Positions 42,270 to 51,268 of a stretch of DNA of 64,000 nt are shown here, in pieces. A model generated the notes under the pieces. That model had not been told where the DNA came from and ran no database searches. It saw nothing but the letters and a program-made list of their open reading frames with translations. Position 1 is the stretch's first letter; each line of letters starts with the position of its first letter. The stretch is from Hyphomicrobiales bacterium (lineage in GTDB: Bacteria > Pseudomonadota > Alphaproteobacteria > Rhizobiales > Rhizobiaceae): assembly GCA_900466005.1 (NCBI GenBank), contig UEGQ01000012.1, positions 185,878-249,877 of the forward strand, read 5' to 3'. Made by a program: the position numbers and the translations under genes.

Positions 42270-43205
42270 TTGTATGAGGTGTTCACTTTCGTCGACGAGC
42301 AGTTCAAGACACCGTTGGAGAACTTCATCTCCACCGGAACGTCGAACATCTCCGAGTGGGTTTCGAGCCCTCTGACGGCGGCGGTTACCCTCTATATCGT
42401 GCTCTACGGCTATCTCGTCCTTCGCGGTTCAGTACAGGAGCCGATCCTCGACTTCGCATTCCGTGCAATCAAGCTCGCCGTCATCGTGATGCTGGTGAAG
42501 AACGCCGGCGAGTATCAGGCCTATGTCTCGAACATCTTCTTCGATGTGCTTCCGCGCGAGATCTCCCAGGCTCTGAACACCGGTGTGGCGCCGAGCGCAT
42601 CGACCTTCGATAGCCTGCTCGATAAGGGACAGGCCTCTGCCACCGATATTTGGTCACGTGCCACTTGGCCGGTCGATATCGTCACCGGCGTCGGCGGCAT
42701 GATGGTGATCGCCGCGAGTTTCATCGTCGCCGCGATCGGCTATATCGTCTCGCTCTATGCGCGGCTCGCGCTTGCCATTGTGCTCGCGATCGGGCCGATC
42801 TTCGTGGCGCTCGCGATGTTCCAGTCGACGCGACGCTTCACCGAAGCCTGGATCGGCCAGGTAGCGAACTTCGTCATCCTCCAGGTCCTCGTCGTCGCCG
42901 TCGGCTCTCTGCTGATCACCTGTATCGACACGACCTTCACGGCGATCGAGGATTACAGCGATGCGCTGATGCGGCCGATTGCGCTTTGCGCCATATGCCT
43001 GGCCGCCCTCTACGTCTTCTACCAGCTTCCCAACATTGCCTCTGCACTGGCTTCTGGCGGGGCGTCGTTGACCTACGGCTACGGCGCGGCACGCGACGCC
43101 CACGAAAGCACGCTCGCCTGGGCGGCATCCCATACCGTCCGAGCGGCCGGACGCGGTGTCCGCGCCGTTGGTCGAACCTTCACCTCGAAAGGCGCCGGAT
43201 CATGA
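42270..43205 (+). CDS. virB6: VirB6 polytopic channel protein
   Basis: A 311-residue inner-membrane protein with about six helices; TrbL/VirB6 features include the membrane block VGGMMVIAASFIVAAIGYIVSLYARLALAIVLAIGPIFVALAMF and the loop RFTEAWIGQVANFVILQVLV. Start set at the TTG 42270 with GGGAGGGT upstream; the longer in-frame reading from 42108 runs through eexN. The C-terminal 50 residues are basic. Confidence 0.88.
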   Translation: MYEVFTFVDEQFKTPLENFISTGTSNISEWVSSPLTAAVTLYIVLYGYLVLRGSVQEPILDFAFRAIKLAVIVMLVKNAGEYQAYVSNIFFDVLPREISQALNTGVAPSASTFDSLLDKGQASATDIWSRATWPVDIVTGVGGMMVIAASFIVAAIGYIVSLYARLALAIVLAIGPIFVALAMFQSTRRFTEAWIGQVANFVILQVLVVAVGSLLITCIDTTFTAIEDYSDALMRPIALCAICLAALYVFYQLPNIASALASGGASLTYGYGAARDAHESTLAWAASHTVRAAGRGVRAVGRTFTSKGAGS

Positions 43206-43241
43206 CGCTTTTCGCACGAACAAGAAAAAGGCTCTTCCGAA

Positions 43242-43514
43242 ATGATCAGAACAATTCCGTTGCTCTGCATGGCGGCCGCCTTAAGCAGCTGCGCATCGCT
43301 GACCTATCCGCTCCCGAAATGCGACGGTTATTCGCGCCGCCCTCTCAATCGCTCCATGTGGCGGTGGGAAGACAATAGCAATCTGAAACAGAAACAGTCC
43401 GATGCGGGGCCGGTAAGCCCGTCAATGGCCGCGGCCTATGCCGAACAGGACAAGGAGCCGCCGGCCTTTGCCCATCTCGAGATCGACGCCTCCTATCGTC
43501 CATGTGAGGGCTGA
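43242..43514 (+). CDS. virB7: VirB7-like lipoprotein
   Basis: A 90-residue lipoprotein with lipobox ALSSC near residue 17 and a soluble tail ending ASYRPCEG. Position between virB6 and virB8 is that of VirB7, which anchors VirB9 at the outer membrane; it is longer than Agrobacterium VirB7, so the call is positional. Bases 43206-43241 hold only the short leader. Confidence 0.7.
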   Translation: MIRTIPLLCMAAALSSCASLTYPLPKCDGYSRRPLNRSMWRWEDNSNLKQKQSDAGPVSPSMAAAYAEQDKEPPAFAHLEIDASYRPCEG

Positions 43515-43518
43515 CGCC

Positions 43519-44190
43519 ATGGTCTTCAGGGACGAACTCAAGGCATATTTCGAGAAGGCGCGGCGCTTCGATCAGGACCGCATGATCGAGGTCGAACGCT
43601 CGGCGCGCATCGCCTGGTCCATTGCCATCGTAGCCAGTATCCTTGCCGGTGCTTCGATCTTCGCCGTCGCCGGCCTGACGCCACTCAAGACGGTGGAACC
43701 GTTTGTTGTGCGGGTCGACAATTCGACGGGCGTCGTCGACGTCGTCTCGGCGTTGACATCGACCGCCGGCACTTACGACGAGGCCGTGACCAAATACTTC
43801 GCCGCAAAATATGTCCGCGCTCGGGAGGGCTATGTCTGGAGCGAGGCGGAGGAGAACTTCCGCACCGTCGCGCTTCTCTCGACGCAGCCGGAGCAGGCTC
43901 GGTTTTCGGCCATCTATCGCGGCAGCAATCCGGAGTCGCCACAGAACACCTATGGGCGCGGCGCCACGGCGCGCATCAGCATCGCTTCGATCTCGCTGAT
44001 CAATCCGCATGTCGCATCCGTCCGCTACATGCGTACGGTTACGCGCGGAGAAGAAGTCCGGACAACCCATTGGGTCGCGACGCTCACCTTCTCCTATGCA
44101 AACGCGCCGATGTCGTCGACGGATCGGCTGGTGAACCCTCTCGGCTTCGCGGTCAGCGAATACCGAGCCGATCCGGAGACCATCAACTGA
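43519..44190 (+). CDS. virB8: VirB8 inner-membrane scaffold protein
   Basis: A 223-residue bitopic protein with a cytoplasmic N-terminus (FRDELKAYFEKARRFDQDRMIEVERSAR), one membrane helix (IAWSIAIVASILAGASIFAVAGL) and the periplasmic NTF2-like domain (TPLKTVEPFVVRVDNSTGVVD, EAVTKYFAAKYVRAREGY). Its stop overlaps virB9. Confidence 0.93.
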   Translation: MVFRDELKAYFEKARRFDQDRMIEVERSARIAWSIAIVASILAGASIFAVAGLTPLKTVEPFVVRVDNSTGVVDVVSALTSTAGTYDEAVTKYFAAKYVRAREGYVWSEAEENFRTVALLSTQPEQARFSAIYRGSNPESPQNTYGRGATARISIASISLINPHVASVRYMRTVTRGEEVRTTHWVATLTFSYANAPMSSTDRLVNPLGFAVSEYRADPETIN

Positions 44191-45041
44191 TGCGGCCCAT
44201 TTTTGTCGCCACTCTCCTCCTGACGGCCTCCGCCTGCACGACGCTTGCCCTCGAAATTCCGCGCGGCGCGTCGCAGGACAGCCGTGTCCGTTTCGTCGAC
44301 TACCAGCCCTACAACATCACCCGCATCATCGGCTCGCTACGCTCCTCGGTGCAGGTGGAATTCGCTCCCGACGAGGAGATCGCGCATGTCGCACTCGGCA
44401 ACAGTGTCGCATGGGAGGTCGCGCCGGCGGGCAACATCCTGTTTCTCAAACCGCGGGAGAATCAGCCGGTCACCAACATCTCTGTCGTCACCACCCGGCG
44501 CGACGGATCGACCCGAAGCTACCAGATGGAGTTGACGGTGCGGGATGGGAAGGTGGAGGTCGGTCAAAACACCTACTTCTACGTCAAGTACCGCTATCCC
44601 GCCGACGAAGTCGAACGACGGCGACAGGCTGCGGCGGCGCGAGCGATCGCCGCGCAGGCGAAGGAGGCCGACAATGTGCTTGCTCTTCATGAAGCCTATG
44701 GGCCGCGGAACTGGCGCTACTCGGCGCAAGGCGCACAGGCCTTGGAGCCGCAATCGGTCTACGACAATGGCAAGGTCACGACCTTTGCCTTCGTTGGCAA
44801 TCAGGAGATGCCGGCCATCTACATCGAGAATTCGGATGGCAGCGAGAGCCTGGTCCCGAAGTCGGTCGACGGCAATCTCGTGCTGGTCCACGCCATCAGC
44901 CGGAAGTTCATCCTGCGCAGGGGAGGGGACGTGCTTTGCGTCTTCAACGAGGCCTACGACCGCGTCGGTATTAATCCCGACACTAGCACCACCTCGCCAT
45001 CCGTCGAGCGCGTCGTGAAGACCGACGTTACAGCACAGTAG
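44190..45041 (+). CDS. virB9: VirB9 outer-membrane core component
   Basis: A 283-residue exported protein (signal MRPIFVATLLLTASACTTLALE) of the VirB9/CagX family: DSRVRFVDYQPYNITRIIGS, AWEVAPAGNILFLKPRENQPVTNISVVTTRRDGSTRSYQMELT and the C-terminal NWRYSAQGAQALEPQSVYDNGKVTTFAFVGNQEMPAIY. Forms the outer core complex with VirB7 and VirB10. Confidence 0.93.
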   Translation: MRPIFVATLLLTASACTTLALEIPRGASQDSRVRFVDYQPYNITRIIGSLRSSVQVEFAPDEEIAHVALGNSVAWEVAPAGNILFLKPRENQPVTNISVVTTRRDGSTRSYQMELTVRDGKVEVGQNTYFYVKYRYPADEVERRRQAAAARAIAAQAKEADNVLALHEAYGPRNWRYSAQGAQALEPQSVYDNGKVTTFAFVGNQEMPAIYIENSDGSESLVPKSVDGNLVLVHAISRKFILRRGGDVLCVFNEAYDRVGINPDTSTTSPSVERVVKTDVTAQ

Positions 45042-45050
45042 GGATTTGTC

Positions 45051-46226
45051 ATGGTTCATGAAGACGAAAGCCGGATACCGGGCGAGCGAGCCGAAACGGT
45101 TCCGGGCAGGAGGATCGACAACAACCCTGTCCTGAAGCGCGGCGCCGTTGCGCTTGCCGTCGTCGCCTTTGTCGCCTTCGCCCTATGGTCGATGAGCGGG
45201 GAAGGGAAACGGCAGGAAAATGCGCAAGCCGAGCGGGTGGTCATCCGACAGACAACAAACTTCGAACCGGCCAAGGAGAAAGTGGAATCGGTAGTACAGC
45301 CGGTGCCGGAAGTGAAGCTGCCGACCCCTTCCGTAACAGAGGAGGTCAAGGAGGACGATCCGCTGCTCGACTCGGCGCGACGGGCCCCTGTTATGGCATA
45401 TAGCAGCGGACAGAAGAACGCGACATCGCACCGTAGCACCGAAAATCCTGCCACGTCGGCGGAGCACAATTTCCTGCCGCTTGATGCAAACACGATGGGC
45501 CAGAACACGGCCAATGCCGATGAGCAGCGGTTCAACGGGTTGCTACGGCCGACAAAGCTTGAAGGCTCGCGCGCCGGCACGCTCGGCAATCGTGACTTCA
45601 TCGTCGCTATGGGAACCTCGATACCCTGCGTCCTGGAAACTGCCATGGCGTCAGATCAACCCGGTTTCGGCAGTTGCGTGATCAGCCGGGACGTCCTCTC
45701 GGACAATGGCCGCGTCGTGCTGATGGAGAAGGGAACTCAAGTTCTCGGTGAGTATCGGGGCGGCCTTCAGCGAGGACAGAAGCGCCTCTTCGTGCTCTGG
45801 AACCGCGCGAAAACCCCCAATGGCGTCATCGTTGCATTGGCCTCGCCGGCGACGGATGCGCTCGGCCGGTCCGGCGTCGGCGGCTATGTCGACACTCACT
45901 GGTGGGAGCGCTTCGGAAGTGCGCTTCTTCTTTCCATCGTCGGCGATGCCACAAGCTATGCCAGCAGCCGTTTTCAGGACAGCGACGTCGACGCGCAGAA
46001 CACGACCAGCGCCGGCCAGCAGGCAGCGGCGATCGCCGTCGAGCAATCGATCAGCATTCCGCCAACGCTCAACAAACACCAGGGCGAGACGGTCTCGATC
46101 TTCGTGGCGCGTGACCTCGACTTTTCCGGGGTCTACCGGCTTCGCGTGACCGAGCCCAAAAACAAGGTCCTCGACCGGGCGGTGCTGGGGGATTTCAGCC
46201 CGCGGTCGACGCTTGTGACGAAGTAG
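45051..46226 (+). CDS. virB10: VirB10 core complex protein
   Basis: A 391-residue VirB10: cytoplasmic N-terminus, one membrane helix (AVALAVVAFVAFALWSM, residues 32-48), a proline/charged periplasmic linker, and the beta-barrel domain (FIVAMGTSIPCVLETAMASDQPGFGSCVISRDVLSDNGRVVLMEKGTQVLGEYRGGLQRGQKRLFVLW, ending ETVSIFVARDLDFSGVYRL). Spans both membranes and senses ATP use. Confidence 0.95.
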   Translation: MVHEDESRIPGERAETVPGRRIDNNPVLKRGAVALAVVAFVAFALWSMSGEGKRQENAQAERVVIRQTTNFEPAKEKVESVVQPVPEVKLPTPSVTEEVKEDDPLLDSARRAPVMAYSSGQKNATSHRSTENPATSAEHNFLPLDANTMGQNTANADEQRFNGLLRPTKLEGSRAGTLGNRDFIVAMGTSIPCVLETAMASDQPGFGSCVISRDVLSDNGRVVLMEKGTQVLGEYRGGLQRGQKRLFVLWNRAKTPNGVIVALASPATDALGRSGVGGYVDTHWWERFGSALLLSIVGDATSYASSRFQDSDVDAQNTTSAGQQAAAIAVEQSISIPPTLNKHQGETVSIFVARDLDFSGVYRLRVTEPKNKVLDRAVLGDFSPRSTLVTK

Positions 46227-46236
46227 GGCAGGGACT

Positions 46237-47226
46237 ATGCCCGAGGGGCCTGACGCGGCGGTCGTTCGTGAACTGCTCTCCCCGTTCGCGCCGTTCCTGA
46301 ATGACCGGTCGCTCTACGAAGTGATCGTCAACCGGCCCGGGCAGGTGTTGACGGAAGGCTCCGGCGGTTGGCGGACCCATGATCTGCCGGAGCTGACCTT
46401 CGAGAAGCTGATGCGCCTTGCTCGGGCCGTGGCCAGTTTCTCCCATCAATCCATCGACGAAACCCGCCCGATCCTGTCGGCGACGCTGCCGGGGGACGAG
46501 CGTATTCAGATCGTCATTCCACCGGCTACCATCAGGGATGCCGTTAGCTTCACCATCCGAAAGCCATCATCGGTCACTTTCACGCTTGATGATCTGGAAG
46601 AAAGAGAGTTCTTCTCCGACACGCGAGCGGCCGGCGACGACGGCTCGATGCTGGATCAGGATTTGCGGAGGCTATACCGCGCCGGCCGCTTCAAGGAGTT
46701 TCTGCGAAAGGCGGTCATCGCACGGAAGAACATCATCATCTCGGGCGCGACCGGATCGGCAAAGACAACGCTCTCCAAGGCGCTGATCAAGCACATTCCG
46801 GAGCAAGAGCGGATCATCTCGATCGAGGACACCCCCGAACTTGTCATTCCGCAGCCAAACCACGTGCGGCTGTTCTATTCGAAAGGCGCTCAGGGGCTAT
46901 CGAGTGTCGGTCCAAAAGAACTACTGGAATCTTCACTCCGCATGCGGCCGGACCGTATTCTGCTGCAGGAACTGCGTGACGGCGCGGCCTTTTACTATAT
47001 GCGCAACATCAATTCCGGCCACCCTGGATCGATTACCACCGTCCACGCCGACTCGGCCGAGCTTGCCCTCGGGCAGTTGGCGCTTCTTGTACGAGAATCT
47101 GAAAGCGGAGGGAACTTGGATCGTGATGACATCGATCGGTTGCTGAGGGACGCGATCGACGTCATCGTTCAGTGCAAGCGAACGAATGGGCAGTTTCGCG
47201 CGACGGAGATTTACTTCCGCGCTTGA
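46237..47226 (+). CDS. virB11: VirB11 ATPase
   Basis: A 329-residue hexameric traffic ATPase. Walker A reads GATGSAKTT at about residues 170-178, with alanine where glycine is usual before KTT. The Asp box SIEDTPEL, Walker B region RPDRILLQELRDGAAFYYMRNINSGHPGSITTVHADS and the His box follow. Last virB gene; its 3' end overlaps the convergent prepilin peptidase gene by 16 bases. Confidence 0.94.
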   Translation: MPEGPDAAVVRELLSPFAPFLNDRSLYEVIVNRPGQVLTEGSGGWRTHDLPELTFEKLMRLARAVASFSHQSIDETRPILSATLPGDERIQIVIPPATIRDAVSFTIRKPSSVTFTLDDLEEREFFSDTRAAGDDGSMLDQDLRRLYRAGRFKEFLRKAVIARKNIIISGATGSAKTTLSKALIKHIPEQERIISIEDTPELVIPQPNHVRLFYSKGAQGLSSVGPKELLESSLRMRPDRILLQELRDGAAFYYMRNINSGHPGSITTVHADSAELALGQLALLVRESESGGNLDRDDIDRLLRDAIDVIVQCKRTNGQFRATEIYFRA

Positions 47227-47684
47227 AAAGGCGGGCAGGGCACGCTCACGTCCTGGTCGTGCACGCGCCGGAACCACTCTCTCGATGCCAGCGATGCGGG
47301 CACAGGCGCTCGCCGCAACGGCAGGATCAGCAAGGTCAACGCCGCCCCGAACACGGACGTGTACAGAACGAACTCGAGCGCAAGGCCGTGGCCGAGCCAG
47401 AGTATCGCAACGGGAGCAAGCTTGGCGTCGCCACCCCCGACCCACCCCATGACGAAGAGGCCGACCGTGCAGGCGAGGGCCGTTGCAGCCGCTGCGATAC
47501 TCATGAATGCGGCATCGCGGCCGACACCGGCGGTCGGAGCGAGAACGAGGTAGGCGATGCAGAGGAACAGGACGAACCGATTGGAGATCGTCATCGTCAG
47601 GACGTCCTTGACACCCGCAAAGACCATCGACCCTGCAAACAGAAGAAGCGCGAGCCACGCAACGAGTGCCGAGTGCATGTTCAT
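47211..47684 (-). CDS. A24-type prepilin peptidase (CpaA/TadV-like), C-terminally truncated
   Basis: A 157-residue membrane protein with about five helices. The two aspartates of the GxGD protease are present in KDVLTMTISNR and GWVGGGDAKL. CpaA/TadV proteins process Flp-type prepilins. The end, REWFRRVHDQDVSVPCPPFQARK, breaks off where family members continue with VPYG and a last membrane helix, exactly where the gene runs into virB11, so the tail seems replaced at a recombination junction. Activity is uncertain. Confidence 0.78.
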   Translation of the reverse strand: MNMHSALVAWLALLLFAGSMVFAGVKDVLTMTISNRFVLFLCIAYLVLAPTAGVGRDAAFMSIAAAATALACTVGLFVMGWVGGGDAKLAPVAILWLGHGLALEFVLYTSVFGAALTLLILPLRRAPVPASLASREWFRRVHDQDVSVPCPPFQARK

Positions 47685-47883
47685 ACCTTTCGAGAGCGCC
47701 GAAAGCGGTTTGAGTGACGCTGCACTATGTGCCCGCTTCTCGTCGGCGACGCCATTCGGCCTGATGGACTAAGGGTGCGACCCGGCGCCGGTGGCCCGGA
47801 CTAGTCCGTCAGGTCGAATGGCGCGGCGCGAACCTCCTGGCGTATAGCGTTACGCGACCGAAACCAGAGGATGTGGGACGCAG

Positions 47884-49170
47884 ATGCGCCAGACGTTACG
47901 ACGGAATTTCGCGATGCGCTCCGTCCGCGTATTTTCGAGACAATTTTCACGCGATGAAGCCGGTGCTGTCGCGGTGATCGCCGCGATCGTGTTCCCGGTG
48001 TTCGTCGGCGCGATGGGGCTCGGGGCGGAGACAGGCTATTGGTACTTCAAACAGCGCGAATTGCAGCACGCGGCCGATGTGGCGGCTCATGCTGCAGCCG
48101 TCCGTTATCGCGCAGGTGACGGTCTCTCGTCTCTCGATGCGGCGGCCACAACCGTTGCCGTCGCCTCCGGGTTTTCCTCTTCTTCCGGAGAACTCGATGT
48201 CAGCACCGAAGCCGGACCGCCGGGAGGAAAGGTGACGGTGGTGCTCAGCGAGAGGCGTCCACGCCTGTTCTCCTCCGTCTTCTCTCCTGATCCGGTCATC
48301 CTCAGCGCCCGCGCGGTCGCCCAGGTTACGGGCGGCTCAAAGGCCTGTGTCCTGGCATTGTCGGCTTCCGCATCCGGTGCAGTGACGGTGACGGTCTCGA
48401 CGGAGGTGCAATTGTCCGGATGCAGTGTCGTCTCGAACTCGACGGCTTCCGATGCCTTTCTGATGAGAAACGGCAGCGCCATGATGTCGACCGACTGTGT
48501 CTACACCGTCGGCGGCGCGGTGACCACAAGCGGCCTGACCCTGTCTGGATGTGATGCGCCCGTCGAGCGCGTGCCCCCGACGGCTGATCCTTTCGCCTCC
48601 GTCACCGAGCCCGACAACATGCAGATTCAGCAACTTCCTTGCCGGAGCCTCGAATACATCTCGGACGCGACCTATACGTTCGATCGGCTGCCGTCAGGAC
48701 AGGAGGCCATTCGCTTCTGTGGCGGGTTGGACATCAAGGGCAACGTGACCCTGAAACCCGGTCTCTACATTCTCGACGGCGGCGATTTCACCGTCACGGC
48801 CGGCGCCAATCTCTCCGGCAGCGGGGTGACCTTGCTGCTGGTCAACGGCGCCGCCGCAAAGCTGACGGGAAACGGAAACATCGATCTCTCTGCCCCGACG
48901 AGCGGACCCTATGCGGGGCTTCTCTTCTTCGGCAGCCGCGAGACCACGGGCTTGGTCCACGAAATCACCGGCAATACGGACTCGACGCTGCAGGGTAACA
49001 TATACATGCCGACCGGGCAGGTTGCATTCACCGGCAATTCCTCCGTGTCGGGAGGCTGCACGCAGATCGTTGCCGACCAGGTGGTCTTCACCGGCAATTC
49101 TGCAATGGAAACCTGCGCGTTGTCCTCCGATGAGATCCTGGTCGGCCAGTCGGTCGCGCTCATCGAATAG
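47884..49170 (+). CDS. TadG-like exported protein with Tad N-terminal domain
   Basis: A 428-residue protein. The N-terminus has the Tad signature: basic leader, then DEAGAVAVIAAIVFPVFVGAMGLGAETGYWYFKQRELQHAADVAAHAAA. The rest is a long extracytoplasmic region rich in Ser, Thr and Gly with repeated strand motifs (VTVTVSTEVQLSGCSVVSNS, LSGCD, FTVTAGANLSGSG, LTGNGNIDLSA, FTGNSSVSGGC, FTGNSAMETC), probably a beta-helix stabilised by disulfides. Tad proteins anchor pili or surface structures. No other tad gene but the CpaA-like one is present. The 199-base gap before it holds no gene. Confidence 0.8.
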   Translation: MRQTLRRNFAMRSVRVFSRQFSRDEAGAVAVIAAIVFPVFVGAMGLGAETGYWYFKQRELQHAADVAAHAAAVRYRAGDGLSSLDAAATTVAVASGFSSSSGELDVSTEAGPPGGKVTVVLSERRPRLFSSVFSPDPVILSARAVAQVTGGSKACVLALSASASGAVTVTVSTEVQLSGCSVVSNSTASDAFLMRNGSAMMSTDCVYTVGGAVTTSGLTLSGCDAPVERVPPTADPFASVTEPDNMQIQQLPCRSLEYISDATYTFDRLPSGQEAIRFCGGLDIKGNVTLKPGLYILDGGDFTVTAGANLSGSGVTLLLVNGAAAKLTGNGNIDLSAPTSGPYAGLLFFGSRETTGLVHEITGNTDSTLQGNIYMPTGQVAFTGNSSVSGGCTQIVADQVVFTGNSAMETCALSSDEILVGQSVALIE

Positions 49171-49213
49171 GACGGACCGCGGCGGCTGGACGACGGCCGA
49201 CACTGAGAAGCAA

Positions 49214-49678
49214 TCAGCGCGGGGAACGCTCTTTCGGGCGGCGAACCGCTATCCGTTCCAGCAGCTCGCTCAGCGTGTTGGCTTGCTCGTCCGAAAGGTG
49301 CTGTCCGACCGCAGCTTCGATCGCTGTCGAATAGACCGCCCAGATCTTGCGACGCATCGCCTTGCCGGCATCGGTTATGGTGATGATCTGACCTCGACCA
49401 TCGTCTTCACAATGCTGGCGCTCGATGTATCCCGCCTCTTCGATCCGGCTCAGCAAGCGGGACAGGTTGTACTGCGCGAGCAGCATCGCGTCTTCCAATT
49501 CAAAGGGGCGCAAGCCGGCCGCTCCCGCCCGTTCGACTTCGAGAAGGACATCATACCAGACCAGCGGTGGCAGTTTCGCGGCCTTCAGAAGTTGCTCGAT
49601 AAGGCCCATGGCGCTCTGCTCAGCTCTTGTCAGGCGCGTCCAGGCGCGAATGGCGGCATCACTCGGTTTCTTTTCCAT
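49214..49678 (-). CDS. MarR-family regulator of the DoxX-Rieske-GST genes
   Basis: A 154-residue MarR regulator: GLIEQLLKAAKLPPLVWYDVLLEVERAG, winged helix LRPFELEDAMLLAQYNLSRLLSRIEEAGYIERQHCEDDGRGQIITITDAGKAMRRKIW. The start at 49678 is preferred over 49738, which lies in the operator region. Divergent from the DoxX gene across 95 bases with three identical-type palindromes, so it probably represses both. Confidence 0.88.
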   Translation of the reverse strand: MEKKPSDAAIRAWTRLTRAEQSAMGLIEQLLKAAKLPPLVWYDVLLEVERAGAAGLRPFELEDAMLLAQYNLSRLLSRIEEAGYIERQHCEDDGRGQIITITDAGKAMRRKIWAVYSTAIEAAVGQHLSDEQANTLSELLERIAVRRPKERSPR

Positions 49679-49698
49679 CTGAGACTCATAACACAAAC

Positions 49699-49758
49699 AT
49701 GCAAATGCATCCAGATTGACAGATGGATGCAACTGCATTAATAAACATGCAAATGCAT
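49699..49758. promoter_or_regulatory. Three ATGCA-N2-TGCAT operators between marR and doxX
   Basis: Copies ATGCAAATGCAT at 49699-49710, ATGCAACTGCAT at 49727-49738 and ATGCAAATGCAT at 49747-49758. Each is a 5-2-5 palindrome; the outer two also share flanking AAAC. Likely binding sites of the adjacent MarR protein. Confidence 0.7.
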
Positions 49759-49773
49759 CTAAACGGAGTTGTC

Positions 49774-50196
49774 ATGTTTCCCGCAACCTCATCCGATTAC
49801 GCCGGACTTGTGCTGCGCCTCAGCCTCGGGGTCATGTATCTGTCCCACAGCGTCCTTCTGAAGCTCTTGACCTACGGCCTCAACGGAACGGCGGCATTCT
49901 TCGTGAATGTTGGCCTGCCCGGCTGGCTCGCCTACCTGACTTTCGCTGCCGAGGCGGCGGGCGGGGTTCTGCTCGTCCTGGGAGTGCAGGCCCGATGGGT
50001 TGCCCTCGCGCTGACGCCGGCCCTTGCGGGTGCGGTCTTTTGGGTGCACGGCGCCAACGGCTGGGTCTTCACCGCGCCGAACGGCGGCTGGGAATATCCG
50101 GTGTTCCTGCTGGCAATGAGCATCGTCCAGTTCCTTCTCGGCGATGGAGCTTTCGCTCTTTCCCGTTCAAGTGCGTTTGGCTTCGGTCGCGGGTGA
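49774..50196 (+). CDS. DoxX-family membrane protein
   Basis: A 140-residue protein with four membrane helices and the DoxX pattern (GLVLRLSLGVMYLSHSVLLKLLTYGLNGTAAFFVNVGLPGWLAYLTFAAEAAGGVLLVLGVQARWVAL). DoxX-like proteins are linked to thiol/quinone redox stress. The start at 49774 has GGAG at the right distance; an upstream reading from 49723 runs through the operators. First of a DoxX-Rieske-GST operon. Confidence 0.85.
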   Translation: MFPATSSDYAGLVLRLSLGVMYLSHSVLLKLLTYGLNGTAAFFVNVGLPGWLAYLTFAAEAAGGVLLVLGVQARWVALALTPALAGAVFWVHGANGWVFTAPNGGWEYPVFLLAMSIVQFLLGDGAFALSRSSAFGFGRG

Positions 50197-50219
50197 CGCA
50201 AGACGACAGGAGGCGCATC

Positions 50220-50534
50220 ATGAAACACGAGCTTTGCAGGCTGGCCGATATTCCCGCCGAGGGTACTGTCGTCGTCCCGTTCTTCGGCCGCGAGCTGCAT
50301 GTCTACCGCCTCGGCGACAGGATCACGGCGGTGGCCAATGTGTGCCTGCATTTTGGTGGGCCGCTCGAATGCCGGGACGGCAGGCTGGCCTGTCTGTGGC
50401 ACAACGCCTCTTTCGACATGGCGACAGGTGACCGTGTGGAGGGCCCGGCGCCGAGGGGATCGCGCCTGATGTTTCTGTCGACACGCGTTGAAGGTGACGC
50501 CCTCTATTACGTCTGGGGGGAGCGCGCGCCGTGA
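50220..50534 (+). CDS. Rieske [2Fe-2S] ferredoxin-like protein
   Basis: A 104-residue Rieske protein: CLHFGG (C-x-H) and CLWHNASFD (C-x2-H) give the four cluster ligands; the opening LCRLADIPAEGTVVVPFFGRELHVYRLGDRITAVANVC matches the nitrite-reductase-small-subunit/ferredoxin type. It may feed electrons to an oxygenase or act as a redox partner; no oxygenase is adjacent. Its stop overlaps the GST start by 4 bases. Confidence 0.87.
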   Translation: MKHELCRLADIPAEGTVVVPFFGRELHVYRLGDRITAVANVCLHFGGPLECRDGRLACLWHNASFDMATGDRVEGPAPRGSRLMFLSTRVEGDALYYVWGERAP

Positions 50535-51190
50535 CCCCATTGACGCTGATCAGTCATCATCTCTGCCCCTATGTGCAGCGCGCGGTGATCGCGCTGTCGG
50601 AGAAGGCCGTCCCGTTCGAGCGCGTCGATATCGACCTTGCGAACAAGCCGGACTGGTTCAAGGCAATCTCGCCACTTGGCAAGACACCCGTATTGAAGGT
50701 CAGGGACCATGCCATCTTCGAAAGCGCCGTGATCCTCGAATACCTCGAAGACACCGGCCCCAATCCTCTTCATCCCGCGGATCCTCTGGCGCGCGCCGAT
50801 CATCGTGCCTGGATGGAGTTCGGCTCGGCCGTCCTGAACGATATCGCAGGTTTCTATTCCGCGCCCGACGGTGCGGCCTTCGAGGCCAAGGTGGTTGCTC
50901 TGGAGGCGAGATTTGCGTGGATAGAACAGCGCCTCGGCGATGGCCCGTTCTTTGCGGGCAACCGGTTCTCGCTGGTCGACACGGTCTTTGGACCGGTGTT
51001 CCGATATTTTGACGTCTTCGATCGGATTGATGACTTCGGAATCCTCACGGACAAGCCCAAGACGAAGGCCTGGCGCACCGCTCTCGCTGCGCGCCCTTCC
51101 GTGGTGGCTGCCGTCAGTTCCGATTATGATGTGCGCCTCGAGGCCTTCGTGCGGGGGCGCCATTCCCACCTGACGAGGCTGATGCGCTGA
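50531..51190 (+). CDS. Glutathione S-transferase
   Basis: A 219-residue GST: thioredoxin-like N-domain TLISHHLCPYVQRAVIALSEKAVPFERVDIDLANKPDWFKAISPLGKTPVLKVRDHAIFESAVILEYLED with CPY (omega/dehydroascorbate-type active Cys), and a helical C-domain (RFSLVDTVFGPVFRYFD). With DoxX and Rieske it suggests defence against electrophiles or oxidants under the divergent MarR. Confidence 0.9.
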   Translation: MTPLTLISHHLCPYVQRAVIALSEKAVPFERVDIDLANKPDWFKAISPLGKTPVLKVRDHAIFESAVILEYLEDTGPNPLHPADPLARADHRAWMEFGSAVLNDIAGFYSAPDGAAFEAKVVALEARFAWIEQRLGDGPFFAGNRFSLVDTVFGPVFRYFDVFDRIDDFGILTDKPKTKAWRTALAARPSVVAAVSSDYDVRLEAFVRGRHSHLTRLMR

Positions 51191-51268
51191 GCCGGCTGAC
51201 CGCCGTCACAGTGCCTATCCGGACCTGTGCGTGTCGCCGAGCTCAATGTCGGGAGCGGTCGGCTGCAA

